A stretch of DNA of 64,000 nucleotides from Lewinellaceae bacterium (GCA_016708875.1 JADJFA010000014.1:1-64000); one strand, 5' to 3'. Counted from the first letter of the stretch, positions 1-10,036 are shown. Notes: generated by a model not told the origin, from the letters alone. Numbers and translations: made by a program.

Positions 1-1022
1 CCTTTTAGCATCCAAACGGCTCTCAACATGGCCACGAATGGGGCCAGAGGCAACACACTACATGAAATCCTGGAACTTATGGATCGCCCAGACTACCCAA
101 TCTCGACCTGAACCGCTTGCACAATGACCTGATTACACTGCTTTGCGAACAAAGTGGTCACTCGACGCTCACCGTTGCCAATCGTTTTTTCTACGACAAG
201 GACCGGGTTAACATCAAGACCCCTTTTTTAGAGGCTATCAGCAGCTATGGCTGCGGTGCGGAAAATGTCGATTTTGATGCTGAACAAGCTGCGGTAAATC
301 GCATCAATGCATGGGTAAAAACGAGCACCCATGGAAAAATAGACAATATTTTGAATAATATCAGCCCGTTGGATGTGTCCTTTCTGATCAACGCTTTGCA
401 CTTTAAAGCAGATTGGGCTATTGGTTTTTCCCCTGGATTAACCCGTTCATATCCATTCACAATAGGAGATGGCTCAATAAAACAAGTTGAATTTGTAAAT
501 GCCGACCGGGTTTTCAACTTCAGTCAAACGGCGAAATATAATCTCGTTGACATCCCTTTTAAAGATTCCACTTTCAGCCTTAGTTTTATTCAAGCTTCCC
601 AAACGAATACGGAAGCGGATTGGCACTCAGCCATTCGCCCGGAGGATTATATTAACCTATTTGAAAACACCCAAAACGAACGTGCAATAGTCTATTTTCC
701 AAAACTCAAACTTTCGTATGAAAACGATTTGATTAAAAGCCTGGAATTATTAGGCGTGAACGATGCTTTTTCGCCCAATGCAGCTGATTTTACAAACCTC
801 GGTACAGCGTCGAAAAATATTTTTATCAGACAATTCAAACACAAAGTCGTACTAGAAGTAGATGAAAAAGGGGCTGAAGGTGCTGCAGTGACCTCCATTG
901 GATTTGGTATTGATTCGTTGCCGCCAAGTTTTTGGTTCGATCACCCATTTGTGTTGGTTTTGCGACATATTCCCACCAATACGATGATTTTTACAGGATA
1001 TATAGCAGATCCGAGCATCTGA
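1..1022 (+). CDS. Serpin-family serine protease inhibitor, 5'-truncated, frameshifted
   Basis: The gene runs off the left edge. Frame 1 (1-108) encodes PFSIQTALNMATNGARGNT, the conserved serpin N-terminal helix segment, then hits TGA at 109-111. Frame 3 continues without loss (NLDLNRLHNDLITLL from about 99) to the stop at 1020-1022, so one base is probably missing near 90-100. The C-terminal part has the hinge VDEKGAEGAAVTS, a short reactive-centre loop ending in PPSFWFDHPF, and the closing strand TMIFTGYIADP. The small-residue hinge suggests an inhibitory serpin that traps a protease by loop insertion. The target is not predictable from sequence. No signal peptide can be judged because the start is missing. 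The frameshift may be an assembly error or a real inactivation. Confidence 0.88.
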
Positions 1023-1037
1023 TCTCTAAAAAAGCAG

Positions 1038-1073
1038 GGCCTGAGCATAAGCACAACTTACGCCCAGGCCCCA
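1038..1073. terminator. Bidirectional hairpin terminator between serpin and SDR genes
   Basis: An imperfect 14-bp stem (GGCCTGAGCATAAG pairing with CTTACGCCCAGGCC, 12 of 14 matched) sits between two convergent genes. A run of six A on its left provides the U-tract for the minus-strand SDR transcript. Confidence 0.65.
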
Positions 1074-1091
1074 CAAACCTGTGCAGAAAAA

Positions 1092-1856
1092 CTACACCAT
1101 CATCCCACCCGAAACCTCGATGCGCTGCGCATTGATCCAGCGAGCATCGTCGGTGCATAGGAAAGCAACTACGCCGCCAATATCCTCGGGAAGACCCACC
1201 CGACCCATTGCGGTTTCCGATGCGATCATGCTATTTAACCCTGCATTGTCTCGCACAGCACCGCCGCCAAAGTCAGTTTCGATGGCTCCTGGCGCTACCA
1301 CGTTGACCCGGATGCGTCGGGTACCGAGTTCTTTTGCCTGATATTTTGTCAAGGTTTCGACCGCCCCTTTCATGGAAGCATAAGCCGCATAGCCCGGGAA
1401 GGAGAAACGGGCAAGCCCAGTGGATATGTTCACTATGCCGCCGCCGTCATTGAGGAAGGGCAAGGTTTTTTGTGTGAGGAAAAATGCCCCTTTGAAATGG
1501 ATGTTCAACAGCGTATCAAACTGTGCTTCGGAAGTGTCGGCATAAGCTACATGAGTCCCAATACCCGCATTATTGATCAGGAAATCAATCTTTTCGGTAT
1601 TGAAATGCGATTTTAGGACATCCTGTGCTTGGACGATAAAAGCATCAAAACTGCCCACCTCGCCGACATTCAGCTGCAATGCCGCTGCTTTTTGCCCGAT
1701 TGCTTCGATTTGGCGCACGACTTCGAGGGCTTCTTCTCGCTTGTTGTTATAGGTGATGATAACTTGGAGGCCTTTTTGGGCAAGGCTCAAAGCCATATCT
1801 TTACCGAGGCCGCGGCTGCCGCCGGTGACCAATGCTATTTTGTTAGACGCTGTCAT
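1092..1856 (-). CDS. SDR family NAD(P)-dependent oxidoreductase
   Basis: A 254-residue classical short-chain dehydrogenase/reductase. The Rossmann cofactor motif TGGSRGLG is at residues 11-18, NNAG at 95-98, the catalytic Ser at 145, and the YxxxK pair is Y159-ASM-K163. The PG motif after the catalytic Lys (NVVAPGAIETDF) is typical of 3-oxoacyl-ACP-reductase-like SDRs. Length matches the family. The substrate cannot be read from sequence. It lies 94 bases downstream of an AraC-type regulator on the same strand, so the regulator may control it and the two may be co-transcribed. Gene expected to be cytosolic. Confidence 0.9.
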   Translation of the reverse strand: MTASNKIALVTGGSRGLGKDMALSLAQKGLQVIITYNNKREEALEVVRQIEAIGQKAAALQLNVGEVGSFDAFIVQAQDVLKSHFNTEKIDFLINNAGIGTHVAYADTSEAQFDTLLNIHFKGAFFLTQKTLPFLNDGGGIVNISTGLARFSFPGYAAYASMKGAVETLTKYQAKELGTRRIRVNVVAPGAIETDFGGGAVRDNAGLNSMIASETAMGRVGLPEDIGGVVAFLCTDDARWINAQRIEVSGGMMV

Positions 1857-1950
1857 TTTTAGAGAAAACTTAAAGGTTTGATTGATGCTGCAAAGGTGAG
1901 CACTTCCAGCAGCCCGCCGGATATAGAAATCAAACCGATAGTTGCGAAAT

Positions 1951-2856
1951 TCAAACAGGTTTCAAATCTCTGAAGGATTTGGGAGAGACTTCCACCTGCT
2001 TTTTGAAGAAGTTTATAAAATGGGAGAGTTCTTCAAAGCCCAGGCACCAGGCAATTTCACCGATGTTCCAGTTGGTGTGCTTGAGTAAAGCCCGTGCTTC
2101 TTGACTTACCCTTTCAGCAATGACTTGAGAGGTCGTTTTGCCCGTGATTTCTTTTAAAGCCCGGTTGAGGTGATTGACGTGTACAGACAACTGTGCAGCG
2201 AACGCGACAGGCGACCGAAAGGCGATTTGTTGCCTGGGCGATTCTATAGGAAATTGCCGTTCTAAAAGTTCCATGAACAGCGACGAAATCCGGGTCGCCG
2301 CATTGGATGCTCCGTATAAAGATATCTCAGCCGGCTGCATTTTCTGGGCACTGTGCACAATTTCGAGCACTAGCGTACGAAGTACATCATACTTGTAGGT
2401 ATAATCAGAATCGATTTCTTCAAACATTTTCAGAAAAATGTTCCTGACCGGCCCCACTTGCTCTTCTGTCAATTGAAATATCGGATTGCCCCCGGGTTGG
2501 AAAACCGGATACTCTTTGATACTGGCGAATTGGCTAAAAAATGCCTCCGTGAAAATGCAAAAATAGCCCGATTGGGCCTGATCCAAAGGCTCCCACTTGT
2601 AAGGGATTTTCGGGTTGGCAAATAGCAAAGTGAAGCCGTCGTTCTCCACTACCTTGTCTGCATAATGCGCCCGATTTCGACCAATGATAAAACTGACTTT
2701 GAAATAATCTTTACGACTGTAGGGCATGGGCTTGGCTTGGGACCCGGTAAAGTCGTCGAGCCTAAACACATTGAAGTGCCCGATCTCCTTTTTCAGGTTG
2801 TCGGGCATCCAGTTGAGTTTGGAGCGGTAAAAATCTTCGATGCTTTCAGTTTGCAT
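1951..2856 (-). CDS. AraC family transcriptional regulator
   Basis: 301 residues. The N-terminal two thirds resemble a cupin-type ligand-sensing domain (residues about 20-180). The C-terminal 90 residues form the double helix-turn-helix AraC DNA-binding domain: FAAQLSVHVNHLNRALKEIT is the first HTH and NIGEIAWCLGFEELSHFINF the second, followed by the usual SPKSFR end. Such Bacteroidota proteins often sit beside an SDR gene, as here. A TAACTTTG motif matching TAnnTTTG lies on the minus strand at 2861-2868, only four bases before the ATG. The true transcript may therefore be leaderless or start from a more distant promoter. Ligand unknown. Confidence 0.9.
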   Translation of the reverse strand: MQTESIEDFYRSKLNWMPDNLKKEIGHFNVFRLDDFTGSQAKPMPYSRKDYFKVSFIIGRNRAHYADKVVENDGFTLLFANPKIPYKWEPLDQAQSGYFCIFTEAFFSQFASIKEYPVFQPGGNPIFQLTEEQVGPVRNIFLKMFEEIDSDYTYKYDVLRTLVLEIVHSAQKMQPAEISLYGASNAATRISSLFMELLERQFPIESPRQQIAFRSPVAFAAQLSVHVNHLNRALKEITGKTTSQVIAERVSQEARALLKHTNWNIGEIAWCLGFEELSHFINFFKKQVEVSPKSFRDLKPV

Positions 2857-2885
2857 GGGACAAAGTTACAAATCAAATAATACTA

Positions 2886-3488
2886 ATGCTCCTCCACCAA
2901 CTCATGGAAAACCTCGGCACCGCCTCCTTCGCCATCTCCGGCGCATTGGCGGCACTCAACAAACGCCTGGACGTTTTCGGGGTGCTGGTACTGACATTTG
3001 CCACAGCAGTTGGTGGTGGCACGATACGCGACATCATGATCGGCAACACGCCCGTGGCCTGGATGAAAGACCAGCAAGCCATCACGGTTGTGTTCGGGTC
3101 ATACCTCCTCACATTATTTTTTCGTAAATACCTGCAGTTTTTTCCGCGAACACTGGCCATTTTTGATGCCATTGGATTGGGATTTGCGACGGTGGTCGGG
3201 CTGCAACGCGGACTTGAAGCAGGGTTAAACCCCTCGGTTTGTGTCGCACTCGGCATGATAACAGGTTGTTTTGGCGGGGTGCTGCGGGATGTCCTGCTCA
3301 ATGAAATCCCGCTCTTATTTCGCAAAGACATTTACGCTTTGGCTTCGCTCCTCGGTGGCACGTTGTATTTTGTGTTCGCCGCATGGGATATGTTTGCGCC
3401 TTTGGCCGCTACGATTTCGGTAGTGGTTGTGGTGGGTGTGCGGCTGGCGGCCATGCAGTGGAAATGGGATTTGCCAAGCCCAAGATAG
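2886..3488 (+). CDS. TRIC/UPF0126 family trimeric cation channel-like membrane protein
   Basis: 200 residues, almost entirely hydrophobic, with two repeats of the UPF0126 unit. The first contains FAISGALAALNK and ATAVGGGTIRDIMIG, the second GLATVVG-like helices and GMITGCFGGVLRDVLLNEIPL. The repeated GGGTIRD/GGVLRD motifs are the family hallmark. Bacterial members are seven-helix inner-membrane proteins related to trimeric intracellular cation channels. Some relatives (YicG type) were proposed to handle small solutes, so the permeating species here is open. The start at 2886 is close to the divergent AraC gene (29-base gap). The stop TAG lies at the beginning of the left arm of a long hairpin (3487-3595). 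Confidence 0.87.
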   Translation: MLLHQLMENLGTASFAISGALAALNKRLDVFGVLVLTFATAVGGGTIRDIMIGNTPVAWMKDQQAITVVFGSYLLTLFFRKYLQFFPRTLAIFDAIGLGFATVVGLQRGLEAGLNPSVCVALGMITGCFGGVLRDVLLNEIPLLFRKDIYALASLLGGTLYFVFAAWDMFAPLAATISVVVVVGVRLAAMQWKWDLPSPR

Positions 3489-3595
3489 ATTTACGATTTT
3501 GGAATTACGATTTACGATTTTTTGATCCGAAGAAGGTGTGAACCAAGCCTTTTCGGATCAAAAATCGTAAATCCAAAATCCAAAATCGCAAATCT
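3487..3595. repeat. Long 3' hairpin with internal word repeat (TTTACGATTTT)
   Basis: Left arm 3487-3535 and right arm 3549-3595 are almost complementary over about 45 bases with a short loop. Each arm itself holds two to three copies of the word TTTACGATTTT. The stop codon TAG (3486-3488) of the channel gene overlaps the arm start. Likely a transcript 3'-end structure for the upstream gene. Confidence 0.75.
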
Positions 3596-3660
3596 ATATT
3601 TGAACCTCCCTCCTCTTGCGTTATCCCGACGCCGTACCTTGCGGCCTCTGATACGAATCC

Positions 3661-5527
3661 ATGGCAACTTTTTCCATCAACCTCAAAGACGGCTCCGTCG
3701 AAACACCCAAGCCCCTCATCGTAGGCATTGATTTGGGCACTACCAACAGCCTTGTGGCATTTATTAAAGACGGTCAGCCCTATTGCGTAAAAGGAGCGGA
3801 TGGACGAAGCACGCTCGTGCCAAGCGTGGTGCATTTTGCTGAAAACGGCGAGATCATCGTGGGCGATGCTGCCAAAGAAAAACTCATCACCGATCCCGCC
3901 CATACCATCTTTTCAGTCAAACGGCTCATGGGCAAGTCCTTCAAAGACGTGCAGGAAAAACGCGACTATTTTGGCTACCAAATCATTGACGACGACACCG
4001 ATTCGCTGGTAAAAATCCGGGTCAAAGACCGTTTTTACAGTCCGGTAGAACTCAGTGCCCTGATTCTCAAAGAATTAAAAACGCGTGTAGAAGCCGAGCT
4101 CGGTCAATCCATCGAAAAAGCCGTCATCACCGTCCCTGCTTATTTTAATGACAACCAGCGCCAGGCTACCCGCGACGCAGGCAAACTCGCCGGATTTGAC
4201 GTGCTCCGCATCGTGAACGAACCGACGGCCGCAGCTTGGCCGCCCACCCAAGCGTAGAAGGGCGGTTGCGTGGTTTACGATTTAGGCGGCGGCACCTTCG
4301 ACATTTCCATCCTTCAAATCCAAGATGGCATTTACGAGGTATTGTCCACCAATGGCGACACCTTTCTGGGCGGCGACGATTTTGACCGCGCCATCGTGGA
4401 ATTTTTCTGGAACAAATGGGGCGCAAACAGGAAGATTTGACTTCTGACCCAAATTTTGGGCAAGCCATTCGCCTGCTCGCAGAACAGGCTAAAAAGAACT
4501 TTTTCGCGGTCAGAGGTTTTTGAATCGCAACTTCCCGAAAGTTTTAAACTTTCGGGAAGTTCGCTCCACATCTCAAGAATAGAATTTGAAGCCCTCATCG
4601 AGCCGTTCATAAACCGCACTTTAGACGCCTGCCGCAACGTACTGCGCGATGCTAAACTTTCCAAAGAACAAATCGGACAAGTCGTGCTAGTGGGCGGAAG
4701 CACCCGGGTGCCTTTGGTAAAAAAACGGAGTGGCCGAATTTTTCGGAAGACCCGTTTTTGACGACCTGAATCCCGACGAAATCGTCGCCCTCGGCGCTGC
4801 CATTCAGGCGGATGTGCTGGCTGGGAACCAGCAAGACATCCTATTACTCGACATTACACCGCTCTCGCTTGGTATTGAAACGGTAGGCGGTCTGATGGAC
4901 GCCATCATTCCCCGCAATTCTAAAATCCCAACCAAAGCCGCAAGGCAGTACACCACCAGCGTTGACGGACAGAAAAACCTGAAAATCAGCGTGTTCCAGG
5001 GCGAACGCGACCTGGTGGAACACAATCGCAAACTGGGGGAATTTATCCTGAAGGACATCCCGCCGATGCCCGCTGGATTGCCCAAAATTGACATCCAATT
5101 CATCCTCAATGCCGATGGAATCCTCACCGTCCGCGCCCGCGAACTGCGCAGCAACCTTGAAACTCAAGTCGAGATACGCCCCACCTACGGCATCAGTGAG
5201 GAAGAAATGGCGCTCATGTTGATTGACAGCATTCAAAATGCTGAGTCAGACATCGCCGCGCGTGGCTTGCTCGAAGCCCGCAATGAAGCGAACAACATCC
5301 TGCTCTCCGGCGAAAAATTCCTGATTCAAAACGCCGCCATCCTCTCGACAGAAGAACAAAGCGAAACCCGTGCCCTGCTCAACACGCTGCGAGAAACCGT
5401 CGCTGGCACAGATAAAGACAGCATTCTCAGTGCAATGGAATCCCTCAACGAGTACACTGCACCGCTCGCACATCGAGCACTTGATGTAAATATCCGGGAG
5501 GCGATGCGGGGTAAGAAGATTGGCTAA
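3661..5527 (+). pseudogene. hscA: Hsp70-family chaperone, HscA-like (Fe-S assembly), multiply frameshifted
   Basis: The whole reconstructed protein resembles Bacteroidota HscA. It has VGIDLGTTNSLVAF (ATP phosphate 1), YFNDNQRQATRDAGKLAG, NEPTAA, YDLGGGTFDISIL (phosphate 2), VLVGGSTRVPLV (adenosine site), then a substrate-binding domain and short lid ending REAMRGKKIG. HscA helps transfer Fe-S clusters from the scaffold IscU. The frame breaks repeatedly: about 4235 and 4262 (compensating, with an in-frame TAG at 4255-4257), about 4425, about 4495, and a run of seven A at about 4725. A 33-bp perfect palindrome sits inside it at 4529-4561. Five indels in 500 bases exceed the rate elsewhere, so true decay is possible, but assembly error cannot be excluded. 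No hscB, iscU or fdx gene is adjacent. Confidence 0.8.
4529..4561. repeat. 33-nt perfect palindrome (16-1-16) inside the hscA-like gene
   Basis: Arms AACTTCCCGAAAGTTT and AAACTTTCGGGAAGTT are perfect reverse complements around one central T. The element is exactly eleven codons. Removing it restores a continuous reading ...VFES-PLHISRIEFE, matching the expected chaperone sequence, so it looks like an in-frame insertion. Confidence 0.85.
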
Positions 5528-5831
5528 ATTTGGTCAATTGGAGGAATTTGGTCAATGTGTTCAATACTCAATGCGAATTGATTTCCTGAATTTCACTTCT
5601 TAGCAGAAAAATAATCTCTCAGAGGTGTGGCACTCAAAGCCCTTGTTCTACCTTTGGCGGCGTTTTTAACCGTTTTACCCGCCGAAGAAAGCGGAGGGCG
5701 AAGGCGGGTTTACCCACAACCATCCTAATCCCTCTCTCATAAGTCGACCTCTTTCGACACCTGCCTGGCAGTTTCCCGCTACATGGAAAACAGTCAGGTT
5801 CAACCTTCATCACTCAATCACTCCAAACTGG
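5528..5831. other. Intergenic spacer (304 bp) with one dispersed palindrome
   Basis: No convincing gene. It holds a GC-rich palindrome (5677-5709) of the CCCGCC...GGCGGG family, then a pyrimidine-rich stretch up to the TonB-receptor start. No clear TAnnTTTG box was found. Confidence 0.5.
5677..5709. repeat. Dispersed palindrome, CCCGCC...GCGAAGGCGGG family
   Basis: ACCCGCC at the left and GGCGGGT at the right close an imperfect hairpin with a purine-rich middle containing GCGAAGG. Related copies are at 12774, 31789, 42573, 42699 and 46396-46461 in this window. Confidence 0.6.
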
Positions 5832-8591
5832 ATGATTCAAAAATTCCTCTCTTTATCTCTTTTCATGTTGTTGTCGCAAGCGGCTATTGCCCAAAACGCC
5901 ACCTTAGTAGGTACGGTGCGTGATGCAGACAACAATGTTGCCCTGACCGACGCCTCGGTGGTCTTGTCGGGCACAGGCAAAATCGCCGCTTCGAGCGGAA
6001 CCGGCGCGTACTCCATTGAAAACGTGCCTGCTGGAACGTATACCCTGGTTGTTTCCTACAACGGGTACCTGCCACAAGATATCCGCGTGGTGGTACCTGC
6101 TGCTGGTGAAATCCGCACCGATGTATTGCTTAGCAAGGACCAAAACTCCCGAAGCACACCCACGGTGACCGAAATCCCGACCATCACCCTGGAAGAGGCT
6201 GAGGCCGAAACGGAAGGCTCTGGCGAAGTGGCCAACCTGCTGAATGCCAGCCGCGATGTGTATCAGCAAGTCTCCGGCTTTGGCTGGAACACTTTTCGAT
6301 TCCGCGAACGCGGCTACGATTCGGAGCACTTTCCGCTCTTTCTGAACAACGTGAACATCAACGACCCGGAAACCGGATTCGCTTTTTATGGCGAAATTGG
6401 GGGCCTGAATGATGTATTGCGCAACCGCGAAACCAGCATTGGACTTGCTCCTGCCGAGTTCACTTTTGCTGAAATCGGCGGTGCAACGCGGCTCGACACC
6501 CGCGCTTCTGTTCAGCGAAAACAAATCCGGGCCTCCTATGCCAAAGCGAACCGCACCTACACCGACCGCGTGATGCTCACGATGAACACCGGTTTGATGC
6601 CCGGAGGCTGGGCAGTCAGTCTTTCTGGCAGTCGCCGCTGGGGCCAGGAAGGTTATTTCGATGGCACGTTTTTCGACGGCTATTCCTATTTCCTTTCTGT
6701 TGACAAAAAAATGGGCCTCAAACACGCCCTAAACCTCACTTTCCTTGGTGCACCGAGCAAACGAGGCAAAGCCGCCGATTCATTTGAAGAAATGTTCGAG
6801 CTGGCCGGCACGCACCGCTACAACCCCAATTGGGGTTATCAAAATGGTGACAAACGCAACGCTGCAGTCGGCTATGCACACCAGCCCATTGGTATTCTCC
6901 GCTATGACTGGACGCCACAGGCTGGCACATCCGTTACCGTAGCGGTATCCGGGCAAGCAGGCAAACGTGGCGACACCCGCCTTGAATGGAATGACGCGAC
7001 CAACCCAGCACCGGACTACAATCGCCGTCTTCCTTCCGCCATTCTCGACCCAGTTTTGTCTGCGGAATGGGCCGATGCCCTGCGCAACGATGAAAATCTG
7101 CGCCAATTAGACTGGCACCGTTTCTACGATGAGAACAACCGAAACATCGAGACGATCAAGAATGCGGAAGGCATTGTGGGCAACAACGTAACGGGCAAAA
7201 GATCACAGTACATCATTGAGGATCAACGCGCTGACAGCAAAGAACTGGGCTTCAATGCGGTGCTAAACCAGCAATTGAACGTTCGCTCCAAAATTCAGGC
7301 AGGCGCAAGTTACCGTTGGTACACCGGGCAGAATTTCAAGGTAGTGGACGATCTTCTGGGCGGTGACTTTTGGTACGATATCAACCGTTTCGCGGCTCAA
7401 GACTATCCAGGCCAACCCGACAAAGAGCAAAACGACCTTCTAAACCCCAACAATGTGGTGCGCCAAGGAGATGTTTTTGGCTACAACTACGACGAGAACA
7501 TACGCAGTGGCAATACCTGGTTCCAATTAACAACCGACCTGCGGCGCTTTCAAGTGTTCTTTGGAGGCGAGGTAGGTTTGAACCAATTTTGGCGTACAGG
7601 GCGGATGCAAAATGGCCGTTTCGTGGATAATTCGCTGGGAAATTCGCAGAAACAGTCCTTTTATACTTACGGCGCAAAAGGCGGTGTAACGTATAAAGTC
7701 AATGGTCGCAACTATTTGTACGCCAATGGTTTTATCGGCACAAAGCCACCGCAATTCCGCGATATATTTCTTTCGCCGCGCAACCGGAATACCGTGGTGC
7801 CAGGCGTAGATCCCTATTCCGTGCAAAGTGTGGAAGGCGGGTTCATGCACCGTGCGCCCACACTTCGCGCCAGGGTGACGGGTTATTTGACCGATTTCAA
7901 AAATGAGGTTGAGAGCAACCTGTTTTTTGCGCAATTGATTGGAGAGTTTGGCACCCTTGTGCGCACGGGCGTTGACCGAAGACATACTGGGCTGGAAGCT
8001 GCGTTTGAGTGGAAACCTTTACCTTCCTGGGTGCTTTATGGTGCGGCAAACTCCGGTTATTATCGCTACACTTCGCGACCTTTGCTGTACCAAAGTACCG
8101 ACAATACAGGAGTGGTTGGGCTGGATAGTGTTACTGTTTATCAGCAAAATTTCCTGGTACCGCGTACGCCGCAAACGGCTGCTTCATTGGGTATAAAACA
8201 CGAAGGCAAACGATTCTGGTTTGCCTCGCTTAGTTTCAACTGGACTGACAATTTCTGGTTCAATTTCGACCCTACCCGCCGCCGCGCAGAAGCGGTGCTG
8301 GGCTTGGATCCGGGTTCGCCTATCTGGAATACAATTATTAATCAACGCAAGGCTCCGGCAGCTTACACACTTGACTTTTTCGGTGGAAAATCCTGGAAAA
8401 TCAACAAGGTTTTCCTCAACCTGAACGTGGGCGTGAACAACCTTTTGGACAACAAAAACATCATCGTTTCTGGACGAGAAGCTTACCTGAATGCGTTTGG
8501 GCGAGAGTTTGACAACGAGAACCTTTACTCCCACGAAGTACAATACGCACCCGGGCTGAATTACTTTATTTCGCTGGGGGTTAGGATGTGA
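5832..8591 (+). CDS. TonB-dependent receptor with carboxypeptidase-regulatory-like N-terminal domain
   Basis: 919 residues. Signal peptide of about 20 residues (MIQKFLSLSLFMLLSQAAIAQ). Residues 24-105 form a CarboxypepD_reg-like beta-sandwich (LVGTVRDADNNVALTDASVVL). A plug-like region follows (about 115-240) and then a long beta-barrel ending in an aromatic-rich strand (YFISLGVRM). It should be an outer-membrane, TonB-energised importer. No SusD partner follows. Instead a DUF5689 lipoprotein gene starts 79 bases downstream, so this is not a classical polysaccharide-utilisation pair. The substrate is unknown. The downstream gene and shared terminator at 10037-10080 suggest a two-gene operon. 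Confidence 0.9.
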   Translation: MIQKFLSLSLFMLLSQAAIAQNATLVGTVRDADNNVALTDASVVLSGTGKIAASSGTGAYSIENVPAGTYTLVVSYNGYLPQDIRVVVPAAGEIRTDVLLSKDQNSRSTPTVTEIPTITLEEAEAETEGSGEVANLLNASRDVYQQVSGFGWNTFRFRERGYDSEHFPLFLNNVNINDPETGFAFYGEIGGLNDVLRNRETSIGLAPAEFTFAEIGGATRLDTRASVQRKQIRASYAKANRTYTDRVMLTMNTGLMPGGWAVSLSGSRRWGQEGYFDGTFFDGYSYFLSVDKKMGLKHALNLTFLGAPSKRGKAADSFEEMFELAGTHRYNPNWGYQNGDKRNAAVGYAHQPIGILRYDWTPQAGTSVTVAVSGQAGKRGDTRLEWNDATNPAPDYNRRLPSAILDPVLSAEWADALRNDENLRQLDWHRFYDENNRNIETIKNAEGIVGNNVTGKRSQYIIEDQRADSKELGFNAVLNQQLNVRSKIQAGASYRWYTGQNFKVVDDLLGGDFWYDINRFAAQDYPGQPDKEQNDLLNPNNVVRQGDVFGYNYDENIRSGNTWFQLTTDLRRFQVFFGGEVGLNQFWRTGRMQNGRFVDNSLGNSQKQSFYTYGAKGGVTYKVNGRNYLYANGFIGTKPPQFRDIFLSPRNRNTVVPGVDPYSVQSVEGGFMHRAPTLRARVTGYLTDFKNEVESNLFFAQLIGEFGTLVRTGVDRRHTGLEAAFEWKPLPSWVLYGAANSGYYRYTSRPLLYQSTDNTGVVGLDSVTVYQQNFLVPRTPQTAASLGIKHEGKRFWFASLSFNWTDNFWFNFDPTRRRAEAVLGLDPGSPIWNTIINQRKAPAAYTLDFFGGKSWKINKVFLNLNVGVNNLLDNKNIIVSGREAYLNAFGREFDNENLYSHEVQYAPGLNYFISLGVRM

Positions 8592-8593
8592 TT

Positions 8594-8629
8594 CCATTCA
8601 AACCCATCAAACCATTCAAACCCATCAAA
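8594..8629 (+). repeat. Perfect tandem duplication of an 18-mer
   Basis: The unit CCATTCAAACCCATCAAA occurs twice head to tail directly after the TonB-receptor stop. Similar CAAACC words recur in the esterase leader near 50555-50590. Confidence 0.85.
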
Positions 8630-8669
8630 CCATACACCTCTGATTTTCAACACAAAAAAACATTCAACC

Positions 8670-10010
8670 ATGTTTTTCCAAAAAAATAAAAATCTCGCAA
8701 GCGGCCTCGTAGCTGCACTTCTTTTGGCCATCACTTTTGTGGCTTGTGTCAAAACCGAATTTGACCAACCACCCGTCGGCGGCGATGGGCAAGACATCGC
8801 TACCAACACCTCTATCAAGGCCTTAAAGGCCCTCCATGCGCTGGATGGCGGCTTTGATCTTATTACTGACGACTTGGTTATCGGCGGCACGGTTATCATG
8901 GACGACCGTTCAGGCAATTACTACAAAACCATTGTCATTCAAGACTCTACAGGTGGTATTGAAGTAAAATTCAGCAACGGCTACCTCTACAATCGCTACC
9001 CGGTAGGCCGAAAAATCTACATCCGTTGCAAAGGTTTGATGCTGACTGACTACAACGACCTCCCTCAACTGGTCGGAGGCATAGTAGTGGAAAACGGCCA
9101 ATCCACTGACGTTGGGATCACCGAAAATCAGGAGCGCACACAAATTGTCCGCGGCTTCCTGGGCCTGGCTCCAACGCCCAAAGTCGTGAACATCTCGCAA
9201 ATCACTGCAAATCACGTCAGTACGCTCATCACCCTGGAGGATGTGGAATTCGTGAAACTTGACACTGCACAGACTTGGGCCGATGTCCCTTCTTTAACCA
9301 GCCTCAACCGAACCATTCAAAACTGTAGTGGCGCTCAACTCCTCGTTCGCACAAGCGGTTTTGCTGATTTTGCTATCCAAAAAACTCCACGAGGTAAAGG
9401 CACGATCACTGGTGTACTGGGTGTGTACAACGACGACTACCAATTGTACATCCGCGACCTGAATGATGTGGCCATGGACAGTCTGCGCTGTGGTGCAATT
9501 AACCCAAATGCGCCTGCGCTTACCAGTCTGAACGAAGCATTTGATGGTGTGACAGCCAATCAGGACATCGCTTTGCCAGGTTGGCAAAACATTGCAGTAC
9601 AAGGAACCCGCTACTGGCGCGGCGCGACCTTTTCGGGCGACAAATTCTGTCAGGCCACCGCTTTCTCATCGAACCTTGCGAACATGGAAACCTGGATGAT
9701 TACCCCTGCACTTGACCTTAAGGTACAACGCACGCTATCCTTTGAGACATCTTCCGGTTATTGGCGGCATGACGGGCTTACTGTTTGGGTATCTACGAAC
9801 TTCGACGGGCAAAATGTAGCCGCTGCTACCTGGACACAATTGAATTTCGCATTGCCTCCTCAGGATCCGGGCGGCTATTCCAATTTTGTGCCTTCTGGCA
9901 ATATTGCTTTGCCGATCTCGAACAACAAAAGTTATGTCGCGTTTAAATATGTAGGCAATACAACTGCAAATACCACGACCTGGCGCTTCGATGACGTGAA
10001 GATGCAATAA
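8670..10010 (+). CDS. DUF5689 domain-containing lipoprotein with C-terminal choice-of-anchor-like domain
   Basis: 446 residues. The N-terminus is a lipoprotein signal ending FVAC at Cys26. Residues about 45-265 match the DUF5689 pattern: GTVIMDDRSGNYYKTIVIQD, then VGRKIYIRCKGLMLTDYN and a closing VYNDDYQLYIRDLNDV, an OB-fold-like domain. The C-terminal part (about 285-446) resembles a choice-of-anchor J jelly-roll (FDGVTANQDIALPGWQN ... MITPALDL ... WRFDDVKM). It is likely surface- or periplasm-anchored and works with the TonB receptor encoded just upstream, perhaps in ligand capture. That role is inference from context only. Confidence 0.85.
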   Translation: MFFQKNKNLASGLVAALLLAITFVACVKTEFDQPPVGGDGQDIATNTSIKALKALHALDGGFDLITDDLVIGGTVIMDDRSGNYYKTIVIQDSTGGIEVKFSNGYLYNRYPVGRKIYIRCKGLMLTDYNDLPQLVGGIVVENGQSTDVGITENQERTQIVRGFLGLAPTPKVVNISQITANHVSTLITLEDVEFVKLDTAQTWADVPSLTSLNRTIQNCSGAQLLVRTSGFADFAIQKTPRGKGTITGVLGVYNDDYQLYIRDLNDVAMDSLRCGAINPNAPALTSLNEAFDGVTANQDIALPGWQNIAVQGTRYWRGATFSGDKFCQATAFSSNLANMETWMITPALDLKVQRTLSFETSSGYWRHDGLTVWVSTNFDGQNVAAATWTQLNFALPPQDPGGYSNFVPSGNIALPISNNKSYVAFKYVGNTTANTTTWRFDDVKMQ

Positions 10011-10036
10011 ATTAATAGAGATTACGGCGGGTAAAA

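Noticed and set aside
2861..2868. Promoter for AraC at TAACTTTG
   Set aside because: Only the -7 box is seen and it leaves four bases to the ATG. Kept as a remark rather than as a promoter feature.
5904..6725. Long antisense ORF (273 residues) within the TonB receptor
   Set aside because: Shadow of a well-supported TonB receptor gene with no recognisable domain.
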